A stretch of 40,595 nucleotides of DNA from Lachnospiraceae bacterium UBA3866 (GCA_002392345.1 DGGU01000005.1:1-40595); one strand, 5' to 3'; numbered from the stretch's first letter, positions 16,275 through 23,647 are shown. Notes: a model not told the origin generated them from the sequence alone. Numbers and translations are program-made.

Positions 16275-16617
16275 ATGTTTTTCCTCTTAATTTTAAGTTA
16301 TTCAGTGCTTCATTATTATTATTTATTATCATTTTGATTTTATCACATTTTTTAATGTCTTCACAACTTCCACAAGTTTCAATTTTTTTGTTCATAGCAC
16401 ATTGTCTAATTTGACACAACGACTCACAAAAAGAAGTTTTGATTCCATCTATTCTACATCCTACACAATTAATCATTTCCGGTGTTATTTCAACCTTATT
16501 CAATTCAGACCATTTTTTTGCCACTTCTTTTCGCAAATTATTATCATTATTTATAGTAGCAATTCTTGCCTCACATTTTTCACAATCAAGTCCACAGTAT
16601 GCAATATACCTATTCAT
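16249..16617 (-). CDS. DUF3795-type cysteine-rich protein
   Basis: A 122-residue soluble protein with paired cysteines: YCGLDCEKCEAR near the N-terminus, CVGCRIDG in the middle, then CESLCQIRQC and CGSCEDIKKC. This is the DUF3795 pattern, whose function is unknown; the cysteines probably bind zinc or an iron-sulfur cluster. A longer reading from 16635 is possible, but there the AAGGAGG ribosome site would itself be coding; it serves the ATG at 16617 at a five-base spacing. The gene overlaps the Ntn-hydrolase gene by 26 bases and follows a terminator-like palindrome. Confidence 0.8.
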   Translation of the reverse strand: MNRYIAYCGLDCEKCEARIATINNDNNLRKEVAKKWSELNKVEITPEMINCVGCRIDGIKTSFCESLCQIRQCAMNKKIETCGSCEDIKKCDKIKMIINNNNEALNNLKLRGKTYVYKYSNK

Positions 16618-16640
16618 AAATTCCTCCTTTTTCATTTTTA

Positions 16641-16672
16641 AAAATACCGATACACTGATATATGTATCGGTA
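16641..16672 (-). terminator. Terminator or attenuator between the RNHCP and DUF3795 genes
   Basis: TACCGATACA (16645-16654) and TGTATCGGTA (16663-16672) form a perfect 10-bp stem around eight bases. Read on the minus strand, a TTTTT run follows at once. It can end the RNHCP transcript; because it lies only about 16 bases before the next ribosome site, it could also attenuate expression of the downstream pair. Confidence 0.65.
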
Positions 16673-16682
16673 TATAATGATG

Positions 16683-17063
16683 CTAAATGTTATCTATCCT
16701 TTCAATCGGAAAAGGCATAGATGAAATCGGTTTCATTGCAAGTGATACAAGTTTAAGTGAATTGTCATCAGATGCAATTCTATTTGAACTAAGTTTGCCA
16801 CAAGTCCTACATCTGTGTATAATTGCCCACTCTCCGTTTCTTTTCACCCATATTGCGATAACATCCATTATCCCTTTGCAAGTTGATTGTCTATCACCTT
16901 TATTGTTGTCAACATGTATACTTGTTAAACAATATGGACAATGGTTTCTCTGTTTACCACCATTATCTAATGGTTTTACAAGTTTTCCACAAACTTTGCA
17001 AACAAAACTTTCAAAACTATTTTCATAGTTTTTGTTTACTGCTTTTGTATATTTTTTACCCAT
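16683..17063 (-). CDS. RNHCP-domain protein, zinc-ribbon-like
   Basis: A 126-residue protein with the signature RNHCPYCL (about residues 39-46), preceded by VCKVCGKLV and followed by CRTCGK. These are three paired cysteine sets that would hold one or two zinc ions. This matches the RNHCP family of small bacterial proteins of unknown function. GGAGG stands nine bases before the ATG; an ATG in between is out of frame. The gene lies downstream of an 11-bp inverted repeat (17099-17132) and ends before a terminator-like palindrome, so it may be expressed alone. Nucleic acid binding is plausible from the fold type but is not shown. Confidence 0.85.
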   Translation of the reverse strand: MGKKYTKAVNKNYENSFESFVCKVCGKLVKPLDNGGKQRNHCPYCLTSIHVDNNKGDRQSTCKGIMDVIAIWVKRNGEWAIIHRCRTCGKLSSNRIASDDNSLKLVSLAMKPISSMPFPIERIDNI

Positions 17064-17098
17064 AGGGCATAACCTCCAAAAAGTTCTTTTTTAACTTT

Positions 17099-17132
17099 CG
17101 AGAGGTTTACTAGAATGTAGATAAACCTCTCG
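17099..17132. repeat. Perfect 11-bp inverted repeat upstream of the RNHCP gene
   Basis: CGAGAGGTTTA (17099-17109) and TAAACCTCTCG (17122-17132) are exact inverted copies separated by 12 bases. Neither strand has a T-run after the stem, so a plain terminator is unlikely. It lies just upstream of the RNHCP start and could be an operator or an RNA leader structure. Confidence 0.45.
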
Positions 17133-17214
17133 GTTATACTACACTCTCCATTAATTTGCGATAAGTTTTCAAAAATAGTTCTCCTAATATAAGTTAGTTA
17201 TATGTTATGTCCTA

Positions 17215-17418
17215 TTACCAATTTTCATACCGTCTATTAGTATTCAAATTATTAATTTGTTTCATTTCTTCGTTTGTCAATTCAAAATCGTAAATATCAT
17301 TGTTATCTTTTATGTGTTCTTCATTTGATGAACCTGGTATAGCAATATTATTTGATTGTAAATGCCACCTTAAGATAATTTGAGCAGGCGTTTTACTATA
17401 TTTTTTTGCTATAATCAT
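17215..17418 (-). pseudogene. C-terminal stub of an aldo/keto reductase
   Basis: The 67 codons match only the end of an aldo/keto reductase: KYSKTPAQIILRWHLQ, then NNIAIPGSSNEEHIKDN and FELTNEEMKQINNLN. These are the last helices and the cofactor-phosphate region of the barrel. The full family is about 270-330 residues and the N-terminal three quarters are absent. A stop codon lies directly upstream of the first ATG in frame, and the next gene begins only about 57 bases further up. There is no ribosome site. The C-terminus appears intact (RRYENW), so this is the remnant of a deletion, not a window-edge effect. No activity is expected. Confidence 0.75.
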
Positions 17419-17474
17419 TTACTTGTTTGGACTACCATTTAAAATTATTATTTTCGTCTTTCATCTCCTATATT

Positions 17475-18443
17475 TTAATATTTCATAAATATTTCCTGCA
17501 AATTTTGTCTGTCAATCTTGCAGGCTAGTGCAAGTCTAAGAAGTACTGTTGCTTTTTGTGGTGATAGATTATCAGCTGCAACAGTGTTATCACAAAGTAA
17601 GTTTTCTTTAAAAATAATTCCACCATCAATTCGTGAACATACCACAACTGGTATATTAAATTTTTCTATTATTGATTTATATGACTCGCTAAACTCACCA
17701 GCTCCCGCGCCTGCAATCACTATACCATCTGAAGATTTTGCTGCATATTCCAAAAGCCCAGGATCTGCATCTGCATAAAAGTATAATAATGAAACTTTGG
17801 GTAGCTTGTCAATACTTTTTACATCAAATAAAGATTTTGTTGTATGACATTTAGATGGAGATGCGTAAAGATATACATCACCATCTCTCACAATACCAAT
17901 AGCTCCCATCCCACTTGAGGAAATTGCTGTCACATGATATGTACTCGTTTTAGTAACAGTTCTTGCAGCAAAAATGCAGTCTGAGAATACAACCAATACC
18001 CCTTTTTCTCTTGCTTCATTTGATGTTGCTACGCAAACTGCTTCATATAAATTCATATAACCATCTGCAGAGATAGATGTAGCTGGTCGCATCGATCCAG
18101 TAAAAACCACAGGTTTGTCTGTTTTAATGGTTAGATTCAAAAAATATGCTGTCTCTTCCATCGTATCCGTTCCGTGCGTCACTACAAAACCAACAACATT
18201 TGGATCTTTCGAAAGCTCATTAATTGTATTTGCAAGTCTTATCCAAATCTTATCCGTAATGTCATCTGAATTAATATTGCATATTTGCAATGCTTCTATA
18301 TCTGCTACATCTTTAAGTTTTGGCATTGCTGCAATCAAATCATCAACCGCAATAGATCCCGGTATATACCCAACAATTTTTCCTTCTTCACCAACACCAG
18401 CAATAGTTCCACCAGTAGCTAGTATTATTACCTTCTTTTTCAT
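17475..18443 (-). CDS. ansA: L-asparaginase, type II-like, without signal peptide
   Basis: A 322-residue L-asparaginase that hydrolyses asparagine to aspartate and ammonia. The nucleophile Thr13 lies in ATGGTIAG, the second site is THGTDTMEET (Thr93-Asp94), and the proton-relay lysine is Lys166 in RTVTKTSTYHV. FTGSMRPATSISADG is the usual substrate-loop neighbour. The sequence resembles type II enzymes, but the protein starts with MKKKVIILATGG and has no export signal, so it should be cytoplasmic. No ribosome site precedes the ATG. A -10-like TAAATT ends six bases before it, with TTGTTT 17 bases further up, so the message could be leaderless. The upstream ATPase gene ends behind a strong terminator, consistent with separate transcription. 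The choice of the symbol ansA over ansB is uncertain. Confidence 0.9.
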   Translation of the reverse strand: MKKKVIILATGGTIAGVGEEGKIVGYIPGSIAVDDLIAAMPKLKDVADIEALQICNINSDDITDKIWIRLANTINELSKDPNVVGFVVTHGTDTMEETAYFLNLTIKTDKPVVFTGSMRPATSISADGYMNLYEAVCVATSNEAREKGVLVVFSDCIFAARTVTKTSTYHVTAISSSGMGAIGIVRDGDVYLYASPSKCHTTKSLFDVKSIDKLPKVSLLYFYADADPGLLEYAAKSSDGIVIAGAGAGEFSESYKSIIEKFNIPVVVCSRIDGGIIFKENLLCDNTVAADNLSPQKATVLLRLALACKIDRQNLQEIFMKY

Positions 18444-18497
18444 ACTATTAATTTAACATTTTTTTACATTTAAAACAATATAAAATTTTTTTACACC

Positions 18498-18518
18498 AAA
18501 AAAGGAGCCATGCTCCTT
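18498..18518 (-). terminator. Intrinsic terminator after the Wzt/TagH-type ATPase gene
   Basis: On the minus strand AAGGAGC, a three-base loop and GCTCCTT form a perfect 7-bp stem followed by a T-run (complement of 18498-18503). It lies 45 bases beyond the stop codon. Confidence 0.8.
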
Positions 18519-18563
18519 GTCTTCTAGTACTTTACACTTGCTAGAAAAAATGATTTATTAACT

Positions 18564-19913
18564 CTAAAGCGTTTTAAAACTCACTCTGCTTTCCGAATCA
18601 AATATCCCAACTTTATTCTCATTGATAAGAACTGTGAGGCTTATAACATCATACATACGGTGGTGGACTTTTAAATCATCACCTTCAAAACTTGTACATG
18701 ACATTGAAAGAAGATACTCTCCACCTTGAAGTCTCATCTTTTGAGTAAACTCTATTTCGTATATTTTTCCCTTTTCTCCAATCCCTGTATCAATTTTTTC
18801 AAGCATAGTATTGGTGCCTGTGAGTTCCACCCCTCTCTTATCTTTGATAGTCCAAGTAAATATTGGTGATTTTATAGTATCGTTCATCCTAATTCTTTCT
18901 TTTATAGTAAAATCTTCACCCTTAACTATTACTGTCGCAGGATTACCTTTCGCATCAAGAACTCCAAAATCTATAAACTCAGCTTTCATGTCACCATAGA
19001 TGTCAGCATTAGGATTTATTGACATGCTATCCTTAAGCGGGCTCGCAGTGCTCGCCCCTACGGATTGGTCACTCGCATCTACGGATTGAGTACTCGTGCT
19101 TACTGGCTTGGTACTCTCCGCTACATTTTCTTGCTTCGCTGTGTTCTTGTTTTCGGCAGCTTTATCACTAATCGTAGGCTCTTGACCAGCGAGAATCTTT
19201 TTATATAGATCTACCATCTCATGAGGCGAACCTATAGCAACTTGATTGCCATTATGAAGCACCATCGTTCTATCACAGTATTTCATAACGGCACCAAGAT
19301 CGTGAGTAACCATTATTATAGTAGTTCCCTTCTCTTTTAACTCATCCATTCTCTTATAGCACTTAGTTTGGAAAAATATATCACCTACAGAAAGCGCTTC
19401 ATCAACTATAAGTATCTCAGGGTCAACTTCTATAGATAAGGCAAATGCAAGACGAACAAACATACCACTACTATAATTTTTAACTGGCTGATATATAAAA
19501 TCTCCTATGTCAGCAAACTCTATGATCTTTGGCAGCTTCTCATCCATTTCGGCTTTAGTAAATCCCATCATAGTGCCGTTCATATAGATATTTTCTATGC
19601 CAGTATAATCCATATTAAAACCAGCACCTAGTTCAAGAAGAGCTGCAACTTTACCATAGACTTCAACTTCTCCCCTAGTCTTAGAAAGAACCCCTGTGAT
19701 GATTTTAAGCAAAGTGGATTTCCCTGAGCCATTTATACCGATTATGCCAAATGACTCACCTTTTTTCACTTCAAAATTAATGTCGTGTAAAGCATAGAAA
19801 TCCCTATGATAGTTCTTGTGAGTGAGGCTTATGCTCTCTTTCAACCTATCAATCGGCTTATTATAAAGCTCGTATATCTTTGTTAAGTTTTTGACTACGA
19901 CTATATTTTCCAC
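18564..19913 (-). CDS. Wzt/TagH-type polysaccharide export ABC ATPase with C-terminal glycan-binding domain
   Basis: A 449-residue ATPase of the ABC-2 type that drives export of a cell-surface polysaccharide or teichoic acid. Walker A is GINGSGKST (about 59-67), the signature YSSGMFVRLA (about 147-156), Walker B EILIVDEALS with catalytic Glu172, and the H-loop His204. A low-complexity linker (about 244-303) carries seven-residue repeats (STQSVDA, SDQSVGA), followed by a C-terminal beta-rich domain (304-449) like the Wzt substrate-recognition domain. The partner permease is not in the window. The start is GTG at 19913. A strong promoter places the transcription start one to three bases before it, so the message appears leaderless. 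The linker DNA holds tandem 21-bp repeats and one copy of the dispersed palindrome. Confidence 0.88.
   Translation of the reverse strand: MENIVVVKNLTKIYELYNKPIDRLKESISLTHKNYHRDFYALHDINFEVKKGESFGIIGINGSGKSTLLKIITGVLSKTRGEVEVYGKVAALLELGAGFNMDYTGIENIYMNGTMMGFTKAEMDEKLPKIIEFADIGDFIYQPVKNYSSGMFVRLAFALSIEVDPEILIVDEALSVGDIFFQTKCYKRMDELKEKGTTIIMVTHDLGAVMKYCDRTMVLHNGNQVAIGSPHEMVDLYKKILAGQEPTISDKAAENKNTAKQENVAESTKPVSTSTQSVDASDQSVGASTASPLKDSMSINPNADIYGDMKAEFIDFGVLDAKGNPATVIVKGEDFTIKERIRMNDTIKSPIFTWTIKDKRGVELTGTNTMLEKIDTGIGEKGKIYEIEFTQKMRLQGGEYLLSMSCTSFEGDDLKVHHRMYDVISLTVLINENKVGIFDSESRVSFKTL
19039..19057 (-). repeat. Dispersed GC-rich interrupted palindrome, copy in ATPase linker
   Basis: The minus strand reads GGGCGAGCACTGCGAGCCC, matching the copies in murE and lgt (GGGCGAGCTATGCGAGCCC) at 17 of 19 positions. 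The two arms pair except for two side-by-side G/A mismatches. Here it lies inside coding sequence and encodes G-A-S-T-A-S-P of the linker. Confidence 0.65.
19051..19134. repeat. Tandem 21-bp repeats in the linker of the Wzt-type ATPase gene
   Basis: Units starting at 19051, 19072, 19093 and 19114 each begin CTC and decay progressively leftward in the gene's own orientation; the first two share CTACGGATTG. They keep the reading frame and give seven-residue protein repeats. They overlap the dispersed palindrome. Confidence 0.65.
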
Positions 19914-19921
19914 GCCTCTAT

Positions 19922-19950
19922 ATTATACAAAAAAATGTATCTACTTGCAA
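19922..19950 (-). promoter_or_regulatory. Strong sigma-A-type promoter of the Wzt-type ATPase gene
   Basis: On the minus strand TTGCAA (19945-19950), a 17-base spacer and TATAAT (19922-19927). The GTG start codon begins eight bases after the -10 element, leaving almost no untranslated leader. Confidence 0.7.
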
Positions 19951-19962
19951 TTTATAATTCTT

Positions 19963-20994
19963 TTAATTTCTTGGGTCATACACCTTGATTAAATATCTAA
20001 ATGTGTGACCTGTTGCAGGGTTAGTTGCAACGAGAAATCCCATGCCTGCTTCTCCAGTATAATTGATGGCTACCTCCTCTGCATTTGTCTCTGCGTCATT
20101 TACAACAAATGGATTACCTTTAACTGGCTCGGCTGACCAAGATAAAGTTCCTGCATCAATTTTTACATTATCATCATACACTTCACCGATAGAGAAATTT
20201 TCTCCGACATTTTCATATGATTCTAATATATATTCTTCATATGCAGTAAACATATCCATAAAGAATAAACCTTTCTCTGGCATCTTAGTTTCGTATTCAT
20301 ATTCATCATCTGTATCAGATACCCATACACTTGAATAAGCTATATTTCCATCGCCATCTTCTGCATAGATATAAGTTATTCCAGTGCCTACCATGTCAAC
20401 AACACCATCATTAACAGTTGCTACACTTTCATCAAGCGATCCCCATTTGAGGGTTTCTGGTGATATCTCAGCGCCATCATAAAAGGCAGTATAATTATGC
20501 TTTTTACCAAGATTATATGTGCCACTACTATATGCACCTACATTTCCACGATCGTCTTTAAGATAAAGTCCTCTTGATAAGACTTTCACATTGCATGAGC
20601 CTTCACCATTTTCTGCAGTTGCAGTTATGATTGCTTCACCAGGTTTTGTTCCTATCACCATAACACTATTTTCATTTTCTTCCAACGATACTACTTCATT
20701 GTTGCTATTAGTCCAAGTGATATTACCCTTAGCATCATATACATCAAGGTTAGTGCTTGAATCATATAAGACATTTAAGTCAGTTCTTGAAAGCATAAAC
20801 TCTTCTTCCATAGTTTCATAAGAATCATAGTCAACCATATCGTCAATGCTTTCATCTTCTATCATAGTTGTTTCGATTGATTCTACAACACTACTCTCAC
20901 TTTCTACATTAGCACTCTCATTTTTATTATTTGCACAGCCAAATGCAAATACTGCCACCATTAAAAAAATAATTAGTTTTTCTATTTTTTTCAT
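19963..20994 (-). CDS. Ig-like-domain lipoprotein
   Basis: A 343-residue surface lipoprotein. MKKIEKLIIFLMVAVFAFGC is a lipoprotein signal with lipobox FAFGC, so Cys20 should be lipidated and anchored to the membrane. An acidic, serine-rich spacer follows (about 21-65). Then come bacterial Ig-like (Big-2-like) modules with the usual ITWTNSNNEVVSL and GEAIITATAENG pattern, a second partial module (KWGSLDESVATV) and an acidic C-terminal region. The start at 20994 is chosen over 21024 because AAGGAG stands about seven bases before it and the signal peptide begins there. The leader holds a 7-bp palindrome. The role is unknown; such domains often serve adhesion or envelope scaffolding. It is divergent from the choline-binding protein gene. 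Confidence 0.85.
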   Translation of the reverse strand: MKKIEKLIIFLMVAVFAFGCANNKNESANVESESSVVESIETTMIEDESIDDMVDYDSYETMEEEFMLSRTDLNVLYDSSTNLDVYDAKGNITWTNSNNEVVSLEENENSVMVIGTKPGEAIITATAENGEGSCNVKVLSRGLYLKDDRGNVGAYSSGTYNLGKKHNYTAFYDGAEISPETLKWGSLDESVATVNDGVVDMVGTGITYIYAEDGDGNIAYSSVWVSDTDDEYEYETKMPEKGLFFMDMFTAYEEYILESYENVGENFSIGEVYDDNVKIDAGTLSWSAEPVKGNPFVVNDAETNAEEVAINYTGEAGMGFLVATNPATGHTFRYLIKVYDPRN

Positions 20995-21025
20995 ACAAAT
21001 CTCCTTATAACATCTAACATTCAAT

Positions 21026-21042
21026 GTGGCATCTTATGCCAC
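21026..21042. promoter_or_regulatory. Perfect palindrome in the leader of the Ig-like lipoprotein gene
   Basis: GTGGCAT (21026-21032), CTT, ATGCCAC (21036-21042): 7-bp arms with a three-base gap. It lies about 20 bases upstream of the ribosome site, next to AT-rich sequence holding TATTAT/TATATA, so it could be a repressor operator or a 5' RNA hairpin. Confidence 0.4.
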
Positions 21043-21163
21043 GCTATATAATATGACACATTTAACAACAAAATGCAAGATAAATTGTGGTACAAGGGAA
21101 ATTTTAAAAAATGATGCGAATAAATAAAATTCCTATTTTTATCAATATTCATCTCAACAATAT

Positions 21164-21192
21164 TTGAAATTTTCAAGTAAAATTGCTATAAT
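21164..21192 (+). promoter_or_regulatory. Sigma-A-type promoter of the choline-binding-repeat protein gene
   Basis: TTGAAA (21164-21169), 17 bases, TATAAT (21187-21192). Transcription should start near 21199, giving a leader of about 80 bases before the ATG at 21281. An AAAGGAG site lies early in that leader at 21201-21207. Confidence 0.75.
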
Positions 21193-21280
21193 AAATACAG
21201 AAAGGAGCAAAATAATCAGTTTGAAAGTTTTTGAAAGAGGGATTAAAACTTTAAAACTGAATTATATAGTAAAATCTAAA

Positions 21281-21988
21281 ATGAAAAAGAAAATAGTATC
21301 AGCATTAATAATACTAATATGCGTATTGTCGATTAAGCAGATAATACCAACTTATGCAATGTATGATTATCCAGAAGTATACGACCTTTATTGGGTCAAT
21401 AAGACTGCGAGATGGTCAGTAGACGGCTGGGCAGATAAGTATGAGATAAGACTTTATAGAGATGATAGACGAGTATTTACTAAGACAGTCACATCTCGAA
21501 GCAGGAACTTTGTAGGAGAAATGACCCGAGGGATACATGAGTATTATTTTGAAGTTCGTCCTTTCAACTATGATACTGGCTGGGGAGATTGGGAGCAATC
21601 AGACTCCGTAATTGTTAATAAAGACACGAATGGCAATACCGGAACTGTTTCTGGCGGTCCAGTAGGCACGGTATACCCTAGTTCGGGTCCAGGAGAGATA
21701 GCAAGTAATCCTACACCACAGCAAGTTGTAAATCCTAAAGGACAATGGATGGCAATTAATGGCAAGTGGCATTTCCTTTATTCAAATGGAGTATATGCTT
21801 CTAACTCATGGATTTTCATAAACAATAAATGGTACTATGTTGACATCAATACCAATATGACGATTGGTCTAGCAAATATAGGAAGCTACACATATTATTT
21901 TAATCCAGATGGTACGATGGCCACAGGCACAATTATATTAAACGGAATCACGCATTTCTTTGACCAAGATGGAAAGATGATATACTAA
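21281..21988 (+). CDS. Secreted cell-wall-binding protein with choline-binding-type repeats
   Basis: A 235-residue exported protein. The signal peptide runs MKKKIVSALIILICVLSIKQ to about PTYA. A domain of about 80 residues follows that resembles a fibronectin-III-like fold (ARWSVDGWADKYEIRLYRDD onward), then a Gly/Pro/Ser linker. At the C-terminus there are about three aromatic repeats (GKWHFLYSNGVYASNSWIFI, NKWYYVDINTNM, TYYFNPDGTMATG), the pattern of choline-binding/cell-wall-binding repeats that hold proteins to teichoic acids or glycans. The ATG at 21281 has no ribosome site. A TTG at 21221, in frame, lies 13 bases after AAAGGAG and would add 20 residues before the signal. Readings that start at 21164 fall on the -35 box and are excluded. 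It ends in a bidirectional terminator. Confidence 0.8.
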   Translation: MKKKIVSALIILICVLSIKQIIPTYAMYDYPEVYDLYWVNKTARWSVDGWADKYEIRLYRDDRRVFTKTVTSRSRNFVGEMTRGIHEYYFEVRPFNYDTGWGDWEQSDSVIVNKDTNGNTGTVSGGPVGTVYPSSGPGEIASNPTPQQVVNPKGQWMAINGKWHFLYSNGVYASNSWIFINNKWYYVDINTNMTIGLANIGSYTYYFNPDGTMATGTIILNGITHFFDQDGKMIY

Positions 21989-22004
21989 TTCATTATAAAG
22001 AAAT

Positions 22005-22032
22005 AAAAAATGGGCTTATAGCCCATTTTTTT
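22005..22032. terminator. Bidirectional intrinsic terminator
   Basis: AAAAAATGGGC (22005-22015), TTATA loop, GCCCATTTTTTT (22021-22032). The stem carries a T-run on both strands and lies between the ends of two convergent genes. Confidence 0.9.
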
Positions 22033-22057
22033 GTTGTTCAGAAAAAAGAATTATCTA

Positions 22058-23647
22058 TCAATACTCAACCCACATTGCTGGCCTTATGCCAAAAACATTT
22101 GAACTTGCTCCCACTCCTCCTGTATAGACTACTGCATTTGGTTCCACAATTGCTACATCCTTTTGGGTGCCTCCTGGACTTCTTAAAAAGTAGCTACTAT
22201 TTTCAAGCATCCATTCTTCATATTCATCTTGCTGACTAGTTTTGATTTTCCTTAATCTTCTAGACTTCGCATAATCAGTTCCTTCCGCTGCGCCCATCCT
22301 TGAAAGTCGATTTATATCGCCGTCGCTATTACTTTCTGCAAAATACTTTCTTACTTCATTGATGCTAAGTAAAAACACTTTATCTTCTGTGTCCCTCCCT
22401 CCCAATGTCATATAATCATCATTATCATCATTTGCAATTAACGTTTCTATTATTTTCATTTTTTCTTCTTCAGAAAAAGCCTCATTATAAAATGTATCAT
22501 TTAACCATTCCCTCATCATACTATTTTCCCATGTTATACTCTTAGAGTCTCCTTTATAATATGGCTTTTTAGTATCCAATATATACTTACTAACAATCAG
22601 TGCCTTCTTATTCTTTGTATCTTTTTCCAAAACAATCCATTCAATTGGATCTTCGTTCCATTCACCATTATTAGAAGCTGCAGTCTGTTTATAATGTCCA
22701 AATTTTATCTCTTCATATTCTTTATTATCATTTTCCTCACTCTTTTCTTCATCTATATGATAACCGACCCATATAGCTGGCCTAACTCCTCCTTGAGGTT
22801 GTGTGACTGAATAATCTGAATTACCTTCAAGTAGTCCGCCAACACTATTTACTCTTGCCATAGATTTTAAGTCAATGCCATTTGTTCTAAGCCAATAAAA
22901 ACTATTTCCAATACACCATTCATACTTTAATGCTTCATCCTTATACCTTTCTACGATTTTTTCGTATAACAATCCATCTTCAGTTATACCAAAAGTATGC
23001 TCCCCTGTATTTTCTCTTACCCATAATTTCTCGCCATTGTTATCTACATTTTTCGCATATTCAGTACCTCTTGTCGCAAGTCTTTTATTTTCATCCTCCA
23101 TATTATCTTTTTTAAAATACTTATTCACTTCACTTGATGATAATAGAAATACCTTATCAGAAACTTCTCTGCCATTATCCCTAAACGAATCACTAATGTG
23201 AGAAACCTCAACTATCTTTTCTCTTTCGTCACTATCAAATGCATTTTCATAAAATGTAGTATTTAACCACTTTCTCAATGAGCACTTTTCCCAGTTACAC
23301 TCTCCCGGTTCATCATTAAAGCTCACATTATCAATAATATATTTACTCAATATAAGAGCTCTCCCATTATTGTTATCTTTCGCAAGAACTATCCACTCTA
23401 TAGGATCCTTCTTTTCTCCACTTACATCAGATTGTGGGTATGAACCAAATGTCACCGTGTCCATTTCATCAATAGTATCCATCACTCCATAACTGCTTAC
23501 AGATTTTGTATAAAAAATCTGATGCTCAATATCATTTGTTTCTGGGCTGAGTTCACCGCTTCCATCAACATCAACTGCTTTACAGCTTAAAAGTAAAATC
23601 ATCATTAATGTAGTCATGCACATTAAATTTATTTTTCTCTTATTCAT
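22058..23647 (-). CDS. Lipoprotein with two DUF6273 domains
   Basis: A 529-residue lipoprotein. The signal runs from MNKRKINLMC to lipobox LLLSC (Cys22). Two DUF6273 domains follow in tandem, at about residues 63-295 and 315-529. Each opens with a FGSYPQ or FGHYKQ strand, then DPIEWIVLxKD, SKYIxD, a W-E-x-S-x-x-R-x-W-L-N-x-x-F-Y block (NWEKCSLRKWLNTTFYENAF; TWENSMMREWLNDTFYNEAF) and a final GVRPAIWV or GIRPAMWV. The two repeats are clear internal duplicates. DUF6273 is common in clostridial surface proteins and its function is unknown. AAGGAG stands five bases before the ATG. It ends at the bidirectional terminator. The 61-base gap upstream holds no clear promoter, so it may follow the membrane gene before it. 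Confidence 0.85.
   Translation of the reverse strand: MNKRKINLMCMTTLMMILLLSCKAVDVDGSGELSPETNDIEHQIFYTKSVSSYGVMDTIDEMDTVTFGSYPQSDVSGEKKDPIEWIVLAKDNNNGRALILSKYIIDNVSFNDEPGECNWEKCSLRKWLNTTFYENAFDSDEREKIVEVSHISDSFRDNGREVSDKVFLLSSSEVNKYFKKDNMEDENKRLATRGTEYAKNVDNNGEKLWVRENTGEHTFGITEDGLLYEKIVERYKDEALKYEWCIGNSFYWLRTNGIDLKSMARVNSVGGLLEGNSDYSVTQPQGGVRPAIWVGYHIDEEKSEENDNKEYEEIKFGHYKQTAASNNGEWNEDPIEWIVLEKDTKNKKALIVSKYILDTKKPYYKGDSKSITWENSMMREWLNDTFYNEAFSEEEKMKIIETLIANDDNDDYMTLGGRDTEDKVFLLSINEVRKYFAESNSDGDINRLSRMGAAEGTDYAKSRRLRKIKTSQQDEYEEWMLENSSYFLRSPGGTQKDVAIVEPNAVVYTGGVGASSNVFGIRPAMWVEY

Noticed and set aside
21164..21280. An upstream TTG start for the choline-binding-repeat protein at 21164
   Set aside because: That TTG is the -35 box of a near-consensus promoter, so it would not be in the message.
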